DNA from: Atrichornis clamosus
Lineage: Eukaryota > Chordata > Aves > Passeriformes > Menuridae
Direction: 5' to 3'
Assembly (NCBI GenBank): GCA_013400975.1
Contig: WBMZ01006404.1
Span: 1 to 64,000 of the forward strand
DNA: 64,000 nt
Part shown: one piece after another, positions 52,001 to 63,440 of the stretch
Layout of the letters: each line of letters starts with the position of its first letter
Position numbering within the stretch: the first letter of the stretch is position 1
Program-made: the position numbers and the translations under genes
The notes under the pieces: model-generated
What the model was told of the DNA's origin: nothing
Seen by the model: the letters and a program-made list of their open reading frames with translations, nothing else
Databases searched by the model: none

Positions 52001-52770
52001 TTAGTTCTGAATATTTAATTTTTTCCATTACTCTGTAAGGAAACTTTCCATTTACAGAACTGAAAACAAAATAATGGGATTGGTTCTCATGGGGAAATGC
52101 CTGTGCTGGAATGGTTTTCATGTGAAGGAATCACAAGTCACTCACAGAGCTCCTCACATTTCAGATTTCTTTATTTTATTTTTAGTAATTCAGGTTCTTG
52201 TTGCTCTAGTTTGTTGGATACAAATCCAGGGGTATGCATGGGAACAGGAGCAGTGTGTTTTTAACAGCAGATCACCAACAGTTTGCAGTGCATAGAGTAA
52301 TGACACTGGCAGTAATCATACTGATTCTAGCACTATTGCTAGACTCTCAGTTTGAGCTCTAATGAGCCATGCTATCATACCCGTTTTCAAGTGACTGATG
52401 GTAGGTGCAGATAACCAAGTGAAAAATTCCTTTAAATGCAGCTCTTCGTCAGCTGGGTTACCACATGCTACCAAAATATGCATAATGCTAGGTAAGAGCT
52501 TCCACATTTCCCACATTAGCTTGTCAGCTGAAATACAGCAGTGGAGAAAAACTGTGCTTGGGATGATTCAGGCGGATTATGCTGAAGTGCCTGCTCTTGC
52601 AGTGATTGTTTATTTAAATGTATTAAGGCCAAATACAGAAAGCACCCTGTAAGTTGAACAAGTAGAATACAGATATATGTAATGTTTGAAAGGCTCAGGC
52701 CTTCTTTGCTCATTTCTTACCTGTAAACCATTTGCCAAATTACAAGTTACTAAAATTGTAACTAGTGTAC

Positions 52771-52830
52771 CAAGGTTTTTAGATAGGTATTCTTAGTATT
52801 GCAAGGTTTAAAATAGGTATTCTTATCCTT
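52771..52830. repeat. Imperfect 31-bp tandem duplication
   Basis: The segment starting 'caaggtttttagataggtat' (52771) is repeated from 52802 as 'caaggtttaaaataggtatt'. Both copies contain 'ataggtattctta'. This is an old local duplication about 285 bases upstream of the exon acceptor and outside the splice signals. Confidence 0.7.
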
Positions 52831-53113
52831 AGACTATTTTGTACTATCAGCTGGTGCAGGGGGTTCAGTATTGTCATTCTGAAGTGAACTTTTATACACA
52901 TAATTACATGGAGTTGAGGTAAAATTTATATTGTAATATCTATTACAAATAAGGTATTCTATTTCAAGTGGGTCAGTCAAGCTTAAAGTAAGAAAATCCA
53001 ATAATGGGAGGCTTAAAAATAGAACATTTCTCTGTAATTATTTTAAGCCATTTTAAAGGCAAAAATATATAATGAAAGCTTATTTTTATGCTCTTATTTT
53101 TCCTTTTTAACAG

Positions 53114-53243
53114 GACTGGGAGTTTCCACATTTTATGGGTGATGTTGAAGTGAATCTTCCAGGCTTGCCTTCTGCACACATGCAGTTCAAAGTACCTTAT
53201 TTCCAAAAGATTTTGAAAGAGGAATATCACATACATATAACAG
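53114..53243 (+). CDS. TMEM117: TMEM117 internal exon: loop between segments 6 and 7
   Basis: This 130-bp exon has an acceptor 'tttttaacag' ending at 53113 and a strong donor GTATGT from 53244. It reads 43 codons starting DWEFPHFMGDVEVNLPGL and ending YFQKILKEEYHIHIT, plus one base of a glycine codon completed by the next exon (phase 1). The peptide is polar and aromatic-rich, with no membrane segment and no N-glycosylation sequon. It links the two hydrophobic pairs of TMEM117. It follows in frame from the 23092-23251 exon and matches mammalian TMEM117 closely from memory. An overlapping minus-strand frame (52973-53326) is a shadow. Confidence 0.97.
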
Positions 53244-54564
53244 GTATGTAATCTTACAGATTGTGACACAGTCACATAGTGAACTGCTTCTGTGTAATAA
53301 ATGTAAATTACTAAGGTCTTAACCATGTAATTTTTTTGCGTATGTCCCAGATTTCTATCTCTTTATCTGTCCATAATCATATCCTCCATATATAAGCATC
53401 TCAAGGAAATGAGGAACCCATATTTTACAAATCAGAGAGACCTGCTGTTTTTCATGGATTTCAGCAGCTTCTTGTAATAATAAGTAATGTATAACGTAAC
53501 TTCAGAGATCTTTTATCTAAAATTATTCTCCCAGGAAAATTAGCAGCTTAGTTTTCAAATCTCTTATGCTTTCAGATGCCTTTGCTATGATTTATGCTAA
53601 TATATTTTCATAACTTTGGTCATTCTCACCTGGCAAAGGCCACTCATAACCATGCTTCCATTAGTCATCTAAGAAGAAGCAGAGAGTTAAATAACCTCAA
53701 ATAAAATAGAATTGCAGTTATTCAAATGGATGACATATATAGATAAAAAGTACCTGATCTTTTCATACCATGAGTCAGTGTTTTCATAACAGTAGGGAAT
53801 GAAAAGGAGAAGGTTAAATAGGGATAAACATTTTGGTTTTACATTCAAGCTATACAGAAGGAGTATAGTTCCTCTCTCTGCATTGAGAAGAGATGGATAA
53901 TAATGGATAACAGAAGAATACAGGTGTGTATTGGCAGGGGTCTTTAACTGCTAATATAAAAAGTCACAGCACATGACGCCACACAGGAATAAGACAGATG
54001 AAGGCAACCAAGGACACAACCATATGAAACTCCTGCAGATCAGGGACAAAAGGAGCATTCAGAGATGATACAAAGATAAGGCAAAGAGCTAGCACGAGTC
54101 ACAAGCTCAGCAGACAGCAAAAGCCAGGGGAAAAAAATGTGTCAAGGAGAGAATCATGAACCTAGCACTGAGTTGAGATAAATGGAATGAGGCCTCAGAA
54201 AAGGCATTTTTAGCAGAGAAGGCAGAAATGAGATTAAAAAACAGAAAAGAAAATTAGTGTAGAAGTTACCTGTTGGCTATTGAATGAGGGAAGGCAAATG
54301 GGCTTGCAAAAATTACAGATGGAAGGATAGAAAGTTTTTCAAAATTAAATGTAGGAGCCCTGCTGGAACACTGAGAGAGAGCAGCGAGCCAGCAAGGAGA
54401 AAGAAGGGCTGAGACATAGTGAGACCTTTTGAGCCAGTAGTGGTTTAGAGAACAGGTTAAAGTAGATGATGTCTAGATCAGTGACTAGAAGCTGTAGGGT
54501 AAAAGGAGATACAATGTATAAATGATGAACACATTTTTCTCTCCCAAGTGAGCAAAAAGAGAAA

Positions 54565-54580
54565 GGGGGGGTGGGGTGGG
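54565..54580 (+). other. G-quadruplex-like tract
   Basis: The 16 bases are seven G, T, four G, T, three G. Splitting the first run as 3-1-3 gives four G-triplets with single-base loops, the pattern of a very stable predicted G-quadruplex. It is on the sense strand, so the pre-mRNA would also carry it. Function is not shown. Confidence 0.6.
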
Positions 54581-57500
54581 AAGAGCTTAAGCATCAAATA
54601 TTTTTTGTGAATTATAGGTATGGTATTCAGGGATAGCAAAAAAGGTTTTTTTTCTTTTTTCTCAAGACTAGGGCATGAATTTGGAGGGGCTCAGTCCCAC
54701 AAGGTTCCCAGATGCTGTACTGTTATTCCATTGTATAAAGAAAAGTAGTGGAATGGATGCACAGAGCAGCAGGAACAATGACTCAAGCATGGTAGGCTGG
54801 GCTGTGTCACCAGATACAGAAACTTGGCATACAATTAATGGGTGATAGGGATTGAAGAGCAAAGAACAGTTTTGCATTGTAGAAGAGAAAGGGGTATTGA
54901 TGATAATCAGGGATAATCAAAGAATAAACAAGAGCAAAGAACATAAATTAAGGATCAGAAATGCAATCGCTAGCAGTGCTGCTGTTTGAAAACAGGCCAA
55001 CCAAATGAAACCAATATTTATGCATTGTGGAGTCTTTTGCAGAGAGGAGTGGAGTCCTCTCTGATTTTCTAGTGAGAAGGCATTCTTTTAATGAGGATGA
55101 GATAATGAATGGAGGCTGAGGAAAATTTTTCCCTGCTCAGCATTAACAAGATCCATTTATTAGATTCACTAGACAAATCAATCCATTTGACTGCACATCA
55201 CGTATCCTGTCTACTGAGTGCCTGTTTTATCTCAGTGCTACACCACCCTTTAGGAGATCTAATAAACAGCCATAACACATGGCACAAGAACCTCCCTTTG
55301 GGTAGGTTTTGCTTGAACCATCTGTTCTTGCCATCAGTTCTTGTCTTAGGTTAGGGCATCATCTTGGATAATTTTCAAGCTCTAGTTACTGTGTGGATGT
55401 GCAGATACTTGAATATTCTAGTCAAATCAAGATGCTAATAATAGAAAAAACTGGTTTTATATATATAAACGAAGGTTAATATAATACAATCTAAAAGGAG
55501 GGTAGAGAGTGATGGACATGAATGCTACTGCAGCAGATGACATGGGGGTAGGACAATGATAACAGCACCAAGCCCACTCTATTGACGCCCTGTTTAATAC
55601 ACAGAATCCAGAATGTTCAATTTAACCATAGGACTTCTTTTAAGTAACAAGTGGGAAAAGAAGACTGAGGGCTGAAAAATGTTTCTTTTAGTACTAGCTA
55701 TGTAAATAAATCCCGGCTGTAAATCTATGACCTGTGCTCTGATTTTTAGAAACTGGAAACCATTTTCTCCCAAGTAGCAAGGAGAAAGAAAGCATGGCTG
55801 AAATAACATTTACCATCTTTTTCCTGGAAGATTTTATTCATCATTAGTTCTTATACAGTCTGTTTCAGTCACTGTTGATATAAATAAAAGTAGCCTTGTT
55901 TTATACTGGTTTTTCAAATAAGCAATGGTCCCACAAAGGAACAGCTCTAAGGAAAGGGACATTCAGAGGAGTAAAGGACTTTAAGCCACCTTTCTGTTGG
56001 TTTATTCTTAATGGCTGTGTGCAAATTCTGTACAGATGAAGAATTTCACAGTTACATGCTCTGTGTTGCCAGCTCTCCTGATTTAATCACAAGTCTTAAG
56101 ACAGTTGCTTTTCTTTTTCTTTTTTTTTTTACTATTTTTTCCTAAAGCCTTCTGAATTCAGTGACTAAATGGGAATTTCTGCTTTCATAAAATAAAGATC
56201 ATGACTGCAGACAAAAAAATTAAAGTTTGCTTCTGCATAATTCAGTGTCTAAAAAGGCAGATAAATACAACACTACTAAGTATATTATTTTAACCCATGC
56301 TACTTTAAACTAATAACATGCTTTCCTACGCCTGACTTGTGATTTCTGAATATTGTAAGTTGGCAGTAATATTGAATTAACATCATCTGCCAGTAGCTGA
56401 TATGGTTCAGTGTAATTTATAATTTACTATTAAAAGCATATCTTATTTTTACTGGTAACTGAGTACCTCATTTCACTCACATTTCTTTGCATCTAGGAAC
56501 TCCTTGCAAGCATCTACTGAGTATTAAATATTTTCATCCTGTTTTGATAGCCGCTTTTTTTTTATGAACATCAGAAATAACTTCAATTCCTGCATCTGCT
56601 TAGCTCATCTGGATTTCCCTTGACAGATGGTTCATTGCAAAGTGTGTGTTTTCCTTTTTAGGCTGATGTTTATGAAAATATATAGTCTATCCTAGTTTCT
56701 ATAATACCCAGGGAAATTTGTAAAACATAAGAGTAAATTTTGTAACTTCTGTTCCTTTCATGGTTAAAAGGCACTGGGGGCGGCCTGCCTAGTAGTCTCT
56801 AATAGCAGCACTGGAAATCCAAGATCATCTGCTGCCAAGTATGCAGATAACTTTCAATAGAAAATGTTGAGGTTTAGGTATCAAAACAGGTGGGAGATTT
56901 TTTCTGGCTGTTTATAATATGTTTCTGAGTGCTGATCTAGCTCCAGTGCCCTTCCACCCAAAGGAGAAATCATCACCTTCATAGCTGGAGAGTTCCGAGC
57001 ATGGCTGGCTTGTGTAGTGAAACCAACAGCGTGTTTAGATTCAGCCCAAGCATTGCCTACACAGAGTAGCCTGAGGGAGTCCGTGGGCAAAAATAGAAAG
57101 GTTAGAGGTAAAAACAAAGCTGTCCACGCACACAGATGTGGAAAAACCTAAGAGGATTTATATCTTAGATCAGCTGTGAGTGGTCTGTCTGTGTGCATGT
57201 ATCTAGCTAATAACACTAATGTGACAGAAGATAGGAAGAATATTTCAGATGTTTTACATCAGTGTCTGAATGGCTTTAGACACAAAGTACAATTGAGATA
57301 GGAATCTAAAGTCAACATTTCCTACGTTAGCCTCTGGCTATGGTGCACAGCATGAGGCTGCTTGCGTCTAGCCTTATTAAAGTGGAATTTTCACATTACC
57401 TCTTGACCTCAGGAAGGATGCTGAGGACTGGCCTCTACATGAGATCCTTATTTTGGGAAATGAATGGTGTGTTACAGAGTGGACACACAAAAATAAAACT

Positions 57501-60077
57501 ATTCCAGAATCAGCAGTTGGTTTTGAATATTGGTTTATATTCCAAATTTTGCACGTGGGATTGCCCAAAAATCTTGTTCAGATGGTGAAAACATGTGAAT
57601 ACCTGGAAAAGGGAAAAATAAAAATCCATACCACTTTCAACATGAGAAGACCCCTGGCACTCATATGCAGTGCCCAGTTGTTCAGCTTCAGCAGGGAGGG
57701 GAGACTGTTTCTGAGCAGAGTTCTGTATAGGCTGGTGTTCAGAGCATAGTCCTCTGTTGCAGGTCCAAACTGCCACAAGTGGAGGTTGTCCTAGAGTCAA
57801 GGTTTCCCTTCCGGTGAGTGCTCTGGCCAGGAGGATACAATCCCCTTCAACAACCATGCTTTCTCAGAAAACAGGAATTAATTTTCATCCAAAAATGCTG
57901 ACTGTAGGCTACAATGCCTATAGAAACATTTCACATTTTGCATCACAGCCTGACAAGGACACTCACGCTCTTGTCTAACTACATACCTTCAATTTTTCTT
58001 TTCCAAGATCTTTATTGCACCAAATTGCAGTATTGTACTATGTTTCCAAATACACTAAATCAAATACCTAACTCCCCAAATATGATGTGTAGCATGTAAG
58101 AATGTCAGTGCTGTGAAAGTTGGTTATTAACCAGGTCTTTTTTTAGGTAGTGCACAGCTGAATGACACAACCTATTTTCCCACATGATTTTCTTCATTAT
58201 TAACTTCCTTGAAGACTGGATATAATTCTTTTCAGTTTGCTGAAATGGTTGACTAGCCTTCCAGTCTTGAGAGCTGATCTTACTGCATCCTTCCATTTCA
58301 AACTTTGTCTGTGAATAAACCATCCAAGAAGGGCTCACTGGGGCCAGGTATATGCCGGTATTCTTGGCCACACAAATTTCACTGGAGTAGTGCCAACCCT
58401 AAAGCCATAGTGATGCTGATCCTACAGACATTGGCTAAAAGACAAGCTAAATGACTTCACAGGGGGAGGCTCCATTTTCCCTTGTCACTTTTCATCTGGA
58501 ATGAAACTTGAAATATTTTAAAATAAAATTAATATCTGTAGCCTCATAATATATGTATTCTGACCCTTTGCAAAACTATAAACTTGAACTTGTTTATGCA
58601 CAAGATCAAAGGTCATGATTGACTTCTAATTTCTCTAGCTTATTTCCTAGATAAGGTTGATATATGGCTTAAAGTTTGCTATAAAAATCATTGTGCTAAA
58701 ATTGTTGCAATAGACAATAATTTCATATCCATAGATTATACACATGTATAATGTGAAAGGTTGGTCAATATAGTCTCTCTATAACCATATATGAAAACAA
58801 TGACATCTTTCTGCTCCAACACGTCACTGATCTAGAAGGATTGCTTGGTAGATTTATTTGGTTGTCATGCCTGCTAGTACAGCAGTAAAGTGCATGTCTT
58901 GAAGAGGGATAGATGGCAGAGGGCACTGTAATCTAGAAAGAGGTAAATACTTTCTGTAAGTAACCAAGACAGCACTAACTCAGTCATTTTGTGTCTAAGG
59001 AGATCAACGCAGCCCTTGGCTACAGGGATTACTGAGTAGGAGCAGAAAGATGTCATTCTGTTCATATATGGTTATAGTGAGACTGTTACTCATACACAGC
59101 CTTTGATTCTGGTGACAAGAGTATTCAAAAGAAAAGGAAAAGTCCTAGACCTCATCAAACATGACAGTGATGCAGAGGATGGAAAAATTGCCTAGAAATG
59201 AGAAATTTAAGGCATTTTGAGAAAATCCACTATAGAACAGCAGCTATTCCCAGGCAACTAGCTGCCACTTAGACATGTAGGTCACAATTCATCTTCGTTA
59301 AATGGGGTGATGGACCTAAGGTGTTTGTATAGTTCACACTGACCCAACAATCCCAGCAGCGGAGCTCAGGGCTTTGCTTCTGCCTGCCTAACTCTGGCTA
59401 GGAGCTGAGTGAGGGAGTTTCAAGTTCATGCTTTTTAGGAAATGAGAACAGCATATCTCTCTTAGATCAGGTGAGCACTTGAATTCTTAAACTAAAAGGG
59501 GTGGAGCACTTTAAAATTTTCATTGAAATTTGTGTTTACCCTATTTTTCCTAAGGAAATGAGAATTATGTGATTTTGTTCTCTGTGTGAGTTGGGCTCAC
59601 TCTATCAAACACTCAGCATCAAATAACTTTTGAACCCCTGGCCATTTTCAAAACATTTTGAGACAGTGGAAATATGAGAAATAGTGGTATTATCATTTTG
59701 TTCTAAGAAATAGTGGTTAGGTAACAAAGCGTCATCTAAGTTAGTGCCCAGCAGACAAAAAAGCAAGAAGTCAGCCATTATATTCTCTTTGACAGCCGCT
59801 ATTGATGAGTGACTCCTGTGTCTCTCTGTTGAAAGACAGATGCAATGGGGAAACTAGAGTTATTCTGATGGAGAGAAACACATGAAATACATGGCAAACA
59901 TCCACGGGAAACATCAAGTTACATTGCATTGTTTGTTATTTTATTTCACACTTTAGCATTACTCCCAGTGTCTTGGTGTTGTTTTAAGAAACTTAAATAT
60001 TATAAAATATGGTGATAATATTCTGAAAAGATAATTTTCCTTAACATGTCAGTTATAATATTTACAAAATCCTAGAG

Positions 60078-60230
60078 AAAAATCATAGAATGGTTTTGGT
60101 CAGAAGGGACTGTAAGAATCATTTGGTTCCAACCGTTCTGCCATGAGCAGGGATACTTCCCACTACACCAATATGCTCAAAGTCCCATCCAACTTCACCT
60201 TGATAGAGGAATTATTCAGGGATTATAGGA
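60078..60230 (-). mobile_element. Short CR1 3' fragment
   Basis: This starts 'aaatcatagaatggttttgg' and continues 'cagaagggactgtaagaatc', 'ggttccaaccgttctgccat' and 'cccatccaacttcaccttga', fading at 'attcagggatt' (about 60220). It is a typical 5'-truncated CR1 tail, antisense to TMEM117 and about 1.1 kb from the terminal exon. Confidence 0.92.
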
Positions 60231-61347
60231 TTGGCTGCAAGGTCTTTTTAGTTCAGTTTGGTTGTGACAGTGACAGTAACACAAGAAAATGAATATTCTT
60301 GTTAATTTTCAATCCGTTTAATCTAAACTGAAGAGAACTATTAAACATAATTGCTGAAATACAAGAAGTTACTCTCCTTAACCTCCTGGAGAATTGTTTA
60401 TACGGTTTGAACACACATATTTTCAGGAACTGGAATCCATTTATTCTTTGCAAGTCAATAGCCTAAGTAATTCGACAGATCCTCTGATACTTTCATTTTC
60501 TTTTCCACATGAAGCATACTTAAATATGATTCCAGCACAGCCCAGTATCATTCATCACCAGCAGGAACATTCCTCCATGTATGGCTTTACACTTAAAGCT
60601 GACATGTAGATTTGCTAGGTTCTTGGGTGGTGTCAGTCATCACTGCACAGGTGAGATCCTAACATATGTCCAAAGAGAATGTAAGGCATGCTCTGACTGT
60701 GAAAATAGTTTAATTTATTTTGTGTATTCATAGACACGGATTACAAGAAAATCTAAGGTGACTAGACTCTGAAGTCTACAATCAGCCCTTGATATTTCTC
60801 AAAGGTGTGATATCTCTAAATCACAGTTTATCTGACTGCCCATACCTGAATGTGTCTGCCCACCTTGGTTGGTATATCAAAGACCATTAGTATGTACTCT
60901 TAAAATTCACGTAATTGCCAACCTCAAAAAACTCAGTCACTTCAGTATTTCTGGAATATAAATGGTTGTAGCAGATATGGCCTTTTTGTGGAAAATTTCC
61001 ATATGAATATTTTTAAAGCCCTGGAATTAATGCTTTTTTAGGTTTATTGATCTATACCACATCACCTGGTGGTCTAATCAACTGGTCCCTTACAAACTGT
61101 AATGCCAATTGCATCGATATACTGCTGTGCTTGTGTTACAAAATTATTTTATTATATGTCCAGACCTAATTGTGAAATGCTAAAGGATATTCAGCATAAA
61201 TCTGACTGTGGTGGAAATTTATTTACAACTTTGTTTTACAGATTAATAAAAAAGGACTTTTTCTCTGATTAGTTTTTACATATGTTTGCATTTATACTGC
61301 TTCTAAAATGGACATATGAGGTGACAGAACTTTCTTTTTTTGAACAG

Positions 61348-61985
61348 GCAAATGGTTTAACTATGGAATTATCTTCCTTGTTTTAATCTTGGATCTGAAC
61401 ATGTGGAAGAACCAAATATTTTACAAACCTCATGAATATGGTCAATATATCGGTCCTGGACAGAAGATCTACACAGTGAAGGACTCAGAAAGCTTGAAAG
61501 ATCTTAATAGAACTAAGTTATCTTGGGAGTGGAGATCCAACAACACTAACCCATTGACGAACCGGACCTATGCTGAAGGGGACATGTTCTTGCACAGCAG
61601 ATTCACAGGCTCTAGCCTTGATGTCAAATGCCTGGCTTTTATTCCAAGTTTGCTGGCTTTTGCTTTGTTTGGTTTCTTCATCTGGTTCTTTGGGCGATTT
61701 CAGAAAACTGACCAAGGCATGGAGAATTTAGACAAATCATACACAAGAATGAAACGAAAGTCACCATCAGATATGGGAATGACACGAGAAAATACACAGG
61801 TTTTAGAAGAACCATTAAATTTTCAAGAACCACATCTTGTATCCATAAAATCAGACTTAAGTGAAATAGTTTTTAATTCTTCTCTCCTAACTTCTGAAAA
61901 CTTGAACGCACAACTGAATGAACAAGACAGCCCTTTACAGCCAGTACCAGAGCCCTCTGTCCCTAAGAGTAATCCTGTGACATAG
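61348..61985 (+). CDS. TMEM117: TMEM117 terminal coding exon: segments 7-8 and cytoplasmic tail
   Basis: The exon begins after 'tttgaacag' with two bases (GC) that complete a glycine codon, then KWFNYGIIFLVLILDLNMW…. It has 211 full residues before the TAG stop at 61983-61985. In order it encodes: hydrophobic segment 7 (about 61356-61400); a loop with conserved KNQIFYKPHEYGQYIGPGQK and three N-glycosylation sequons (NRT 61506-61514, NNT 61539-61547, NRT 61560-61568), which imply a lumenal or extracellular loop; hydrophobic segment 8 (about 61628-61696, …FGFFIWFFGRF); a basic patch (RMKRKSPS, about 61745); and a Ser/Glu-rich cytoplasmic tail. The loop and membrane segments match mammalian TMEM117 from memory; the tail is less conserved. 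The ATG at 61389 is an internal methionine, not a start. Confidence 0.97.
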
Positions 61986-62300
61986 AGGCAAATACCCAGG
62001 AAAATCAGTTTAAATAAGCAGTTACGATAAGATTTCAGTTTTACCTTTTGTAAGTTAAGATTTACATAGTGTTTAGAATAAGAAACTCAACCTATACCAA
62101 GAGGTGCTCAGCATGCTTTTTCTAGGAATTTCGGTTTTTATTTGTATTATAGTACGTGCCTATTGTATATCTAACATTCCTTTATAGATTGCTTCCCAAA
62201 ATTGCACAAGCTATTTATTAATACATTACCTTAACTGTATAATAGTGTGTTAGATGATTACTTGCAGGTATAAAATTCTACCGTGGTGGTGCCTTGAGAC

Positions 62301-62306
62301 ATTAAA
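62301..62306 (+). promoter_or_regulatory. TMEM117: Candidate proximal poly(A) signal (ATTAAA)
   Basis: ATTAAA is the commonest variant signal. It is followed within about 30 bases by a T-rich stretch and 'gtgtatag'. It could define a short 3' UTR isoform. Confidence 0.35.
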
Positions 62307-63415
62307 CTGTTTTTTAACTCAACACCAAGTGTATAGCACAGTTCTTCTCATCTGTTTTGCAAAGCTTTTTGTGTACTGTTGTTTCAAGTATCATTTGATG
62401 TCTTGACAGAGGAGATAAATATAGCTATTCCTAAAGAAGGTTTTCTGTTAGGACATCACAACTTGACTTTGTTATTTACTCATCTGTGAAGACAGAGGCT
62501 TTGATGACCAGACTGCAGAGAAGCATGTTGATTACCTTTTAATTTTTCTGGCTAGCTGCCAAACACAAATACAGATTTATTATGCAGTAAACAGCAGAGG
62601 CATAATACAGCATGGGTCACTAGTTGTGAAAATATGAGTTTCTCCATCAGTAATAGCAATTAGATGATAATGCCTAATTATGTTTTTCTTAATTAAAGAT
62701 AAACTACTCCTTGATTAAAAGTTTTGCCCTTCACCTTTTAGAAACAGAGGTGAAAATACATGGTTGAAGCAACTCTTTCCATCATCACACCAACCCCATG
62801 CAACATCAAAGAGCCAATGGAGTGATTACAGTAAAGGACACAAAGCCCATTAAATCCAGTCTTTCTGCAATTCAGTGCAGATATGGTCTGGGTATATGTG
62901 AAACATACATAGGAACACACTGCATATAGATAGTCTAATTTCTCCAAATACTGAAGAAATGTTTAAGGTTTTTAATTAAAATAGATCAATAGTTGAATTT
63001 TATTATACTTTTTTTTTTTGTTCTTCATTCATTATTCATGAGTATTCTTAACCTGGAATCAGAAGTAGAGAGAAAGTGGGGTTTTTGCTTTTTTGAAGAG
63101 GACTTCATAATGTGACTTTCTCTGCTATGTGATCAAACTCTGTGCACTAGAGGAATTGCGTATCTAAAAAACATCAGAAAGACTCTGCTATACCTCTAAT
63201 TTAGGTCTATAAATTGTTGTTACAAGTTCCCAATCATAAGTCATTTTTAAGTCTGAATTATTTTCCTGTCACTTTCTGGTGTTGCTGTATTTTGTCTTTG
63301 TGACTTTTTTATCTCTGTTGTTTTTGATCTATCTGCTTTTAAGTTTTCAGAATGCTGAATTTAGCATGCATAATAGAATTATGCATTTATTAACTGTCAC
63401 TTGAGAGCCAATTTT

Positions 63416-63421
63416 AATAAA
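63416..63421 (+). promoter_or_regulatory. TMEM117: Candidate distal poly(A) signal (AATAAA)
   Basis: This canonical AATAAA is followed by several CA dinucleotides within 10-20 bases and a T/GT-rich downstream element ('tgttagttttgcagttttta', 63462-63481). That is a plausible layout for the 3' end of TMEM117 mRNA. Nothing in the sequence proves its use. Confidence 0.45.
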
Positions 63422-63440
63422 CATCATTCAACAATTGTTT

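Larger units (their letters stand above)
23252..53113 (+). other. TMEM117: TMEM117 intron of about 29.9 kb
   Basis: The intron runs from donor GTACAC to an acceptor preceded by 'ttttaacag'. It holds three CR1 fragments, a 27-bp tandem repeat (36065), a pyrimidine-rich stretch (about 36990-37150), a hairpin (48077-48125) and a TAG/AAT microsatellite (49826). Slightly more GC-rich patches occur at about 33200-33750 and 47830-48130. The remaining stretches (23252-24859, 25306-36064, 37459-48076, 48126-51154, 52001-53113) are AT-rich, with no gene, tRNA or other RNA that I can support. Open frames such as 28810-29121 (-), 29137-29496 (+) and 43163-43594 (+) have no recognisable domain, and chance is the likely explanation. 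Confidence 0.85.
53244..61347 (+). other. TMEM117: TMEM117 last intron, about 8.1 kb
   Basis: The intron runs from donor GTATGT to acceptor 'ttttttgaacag' ending at 61347. It contains a purine-biased stretch (about 53990-54590) ending in a G4-like tract, a T-rich run at 56107-56130 and a 150-bp CR1 tail at about 60078-60230. The segments 54581-60077 and 60231-61347 are AT-rich with no recognisable gene or RNA. Confidence 0.88.
61986..63440 (+). other. TMEM117: TMEM117 3' untranslated region (end inferred)
   Basis: This is AT-rich sequence after the stop codon, without a supportable gene. A variant poly(A) signal ATTAAA lies at 62301-62306 and others at 62692-62697 and 62975-62980. The only canonical AATAAA I found in this stretch is at 63416-63421. 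The end is therefore inferred: usage of the 62301 site would give a UTR of about 0.34 kb, and usage of the 63416 site about 1.45 kb. A poly-T run sits at about 63009-63020. Confidence 0.55.
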
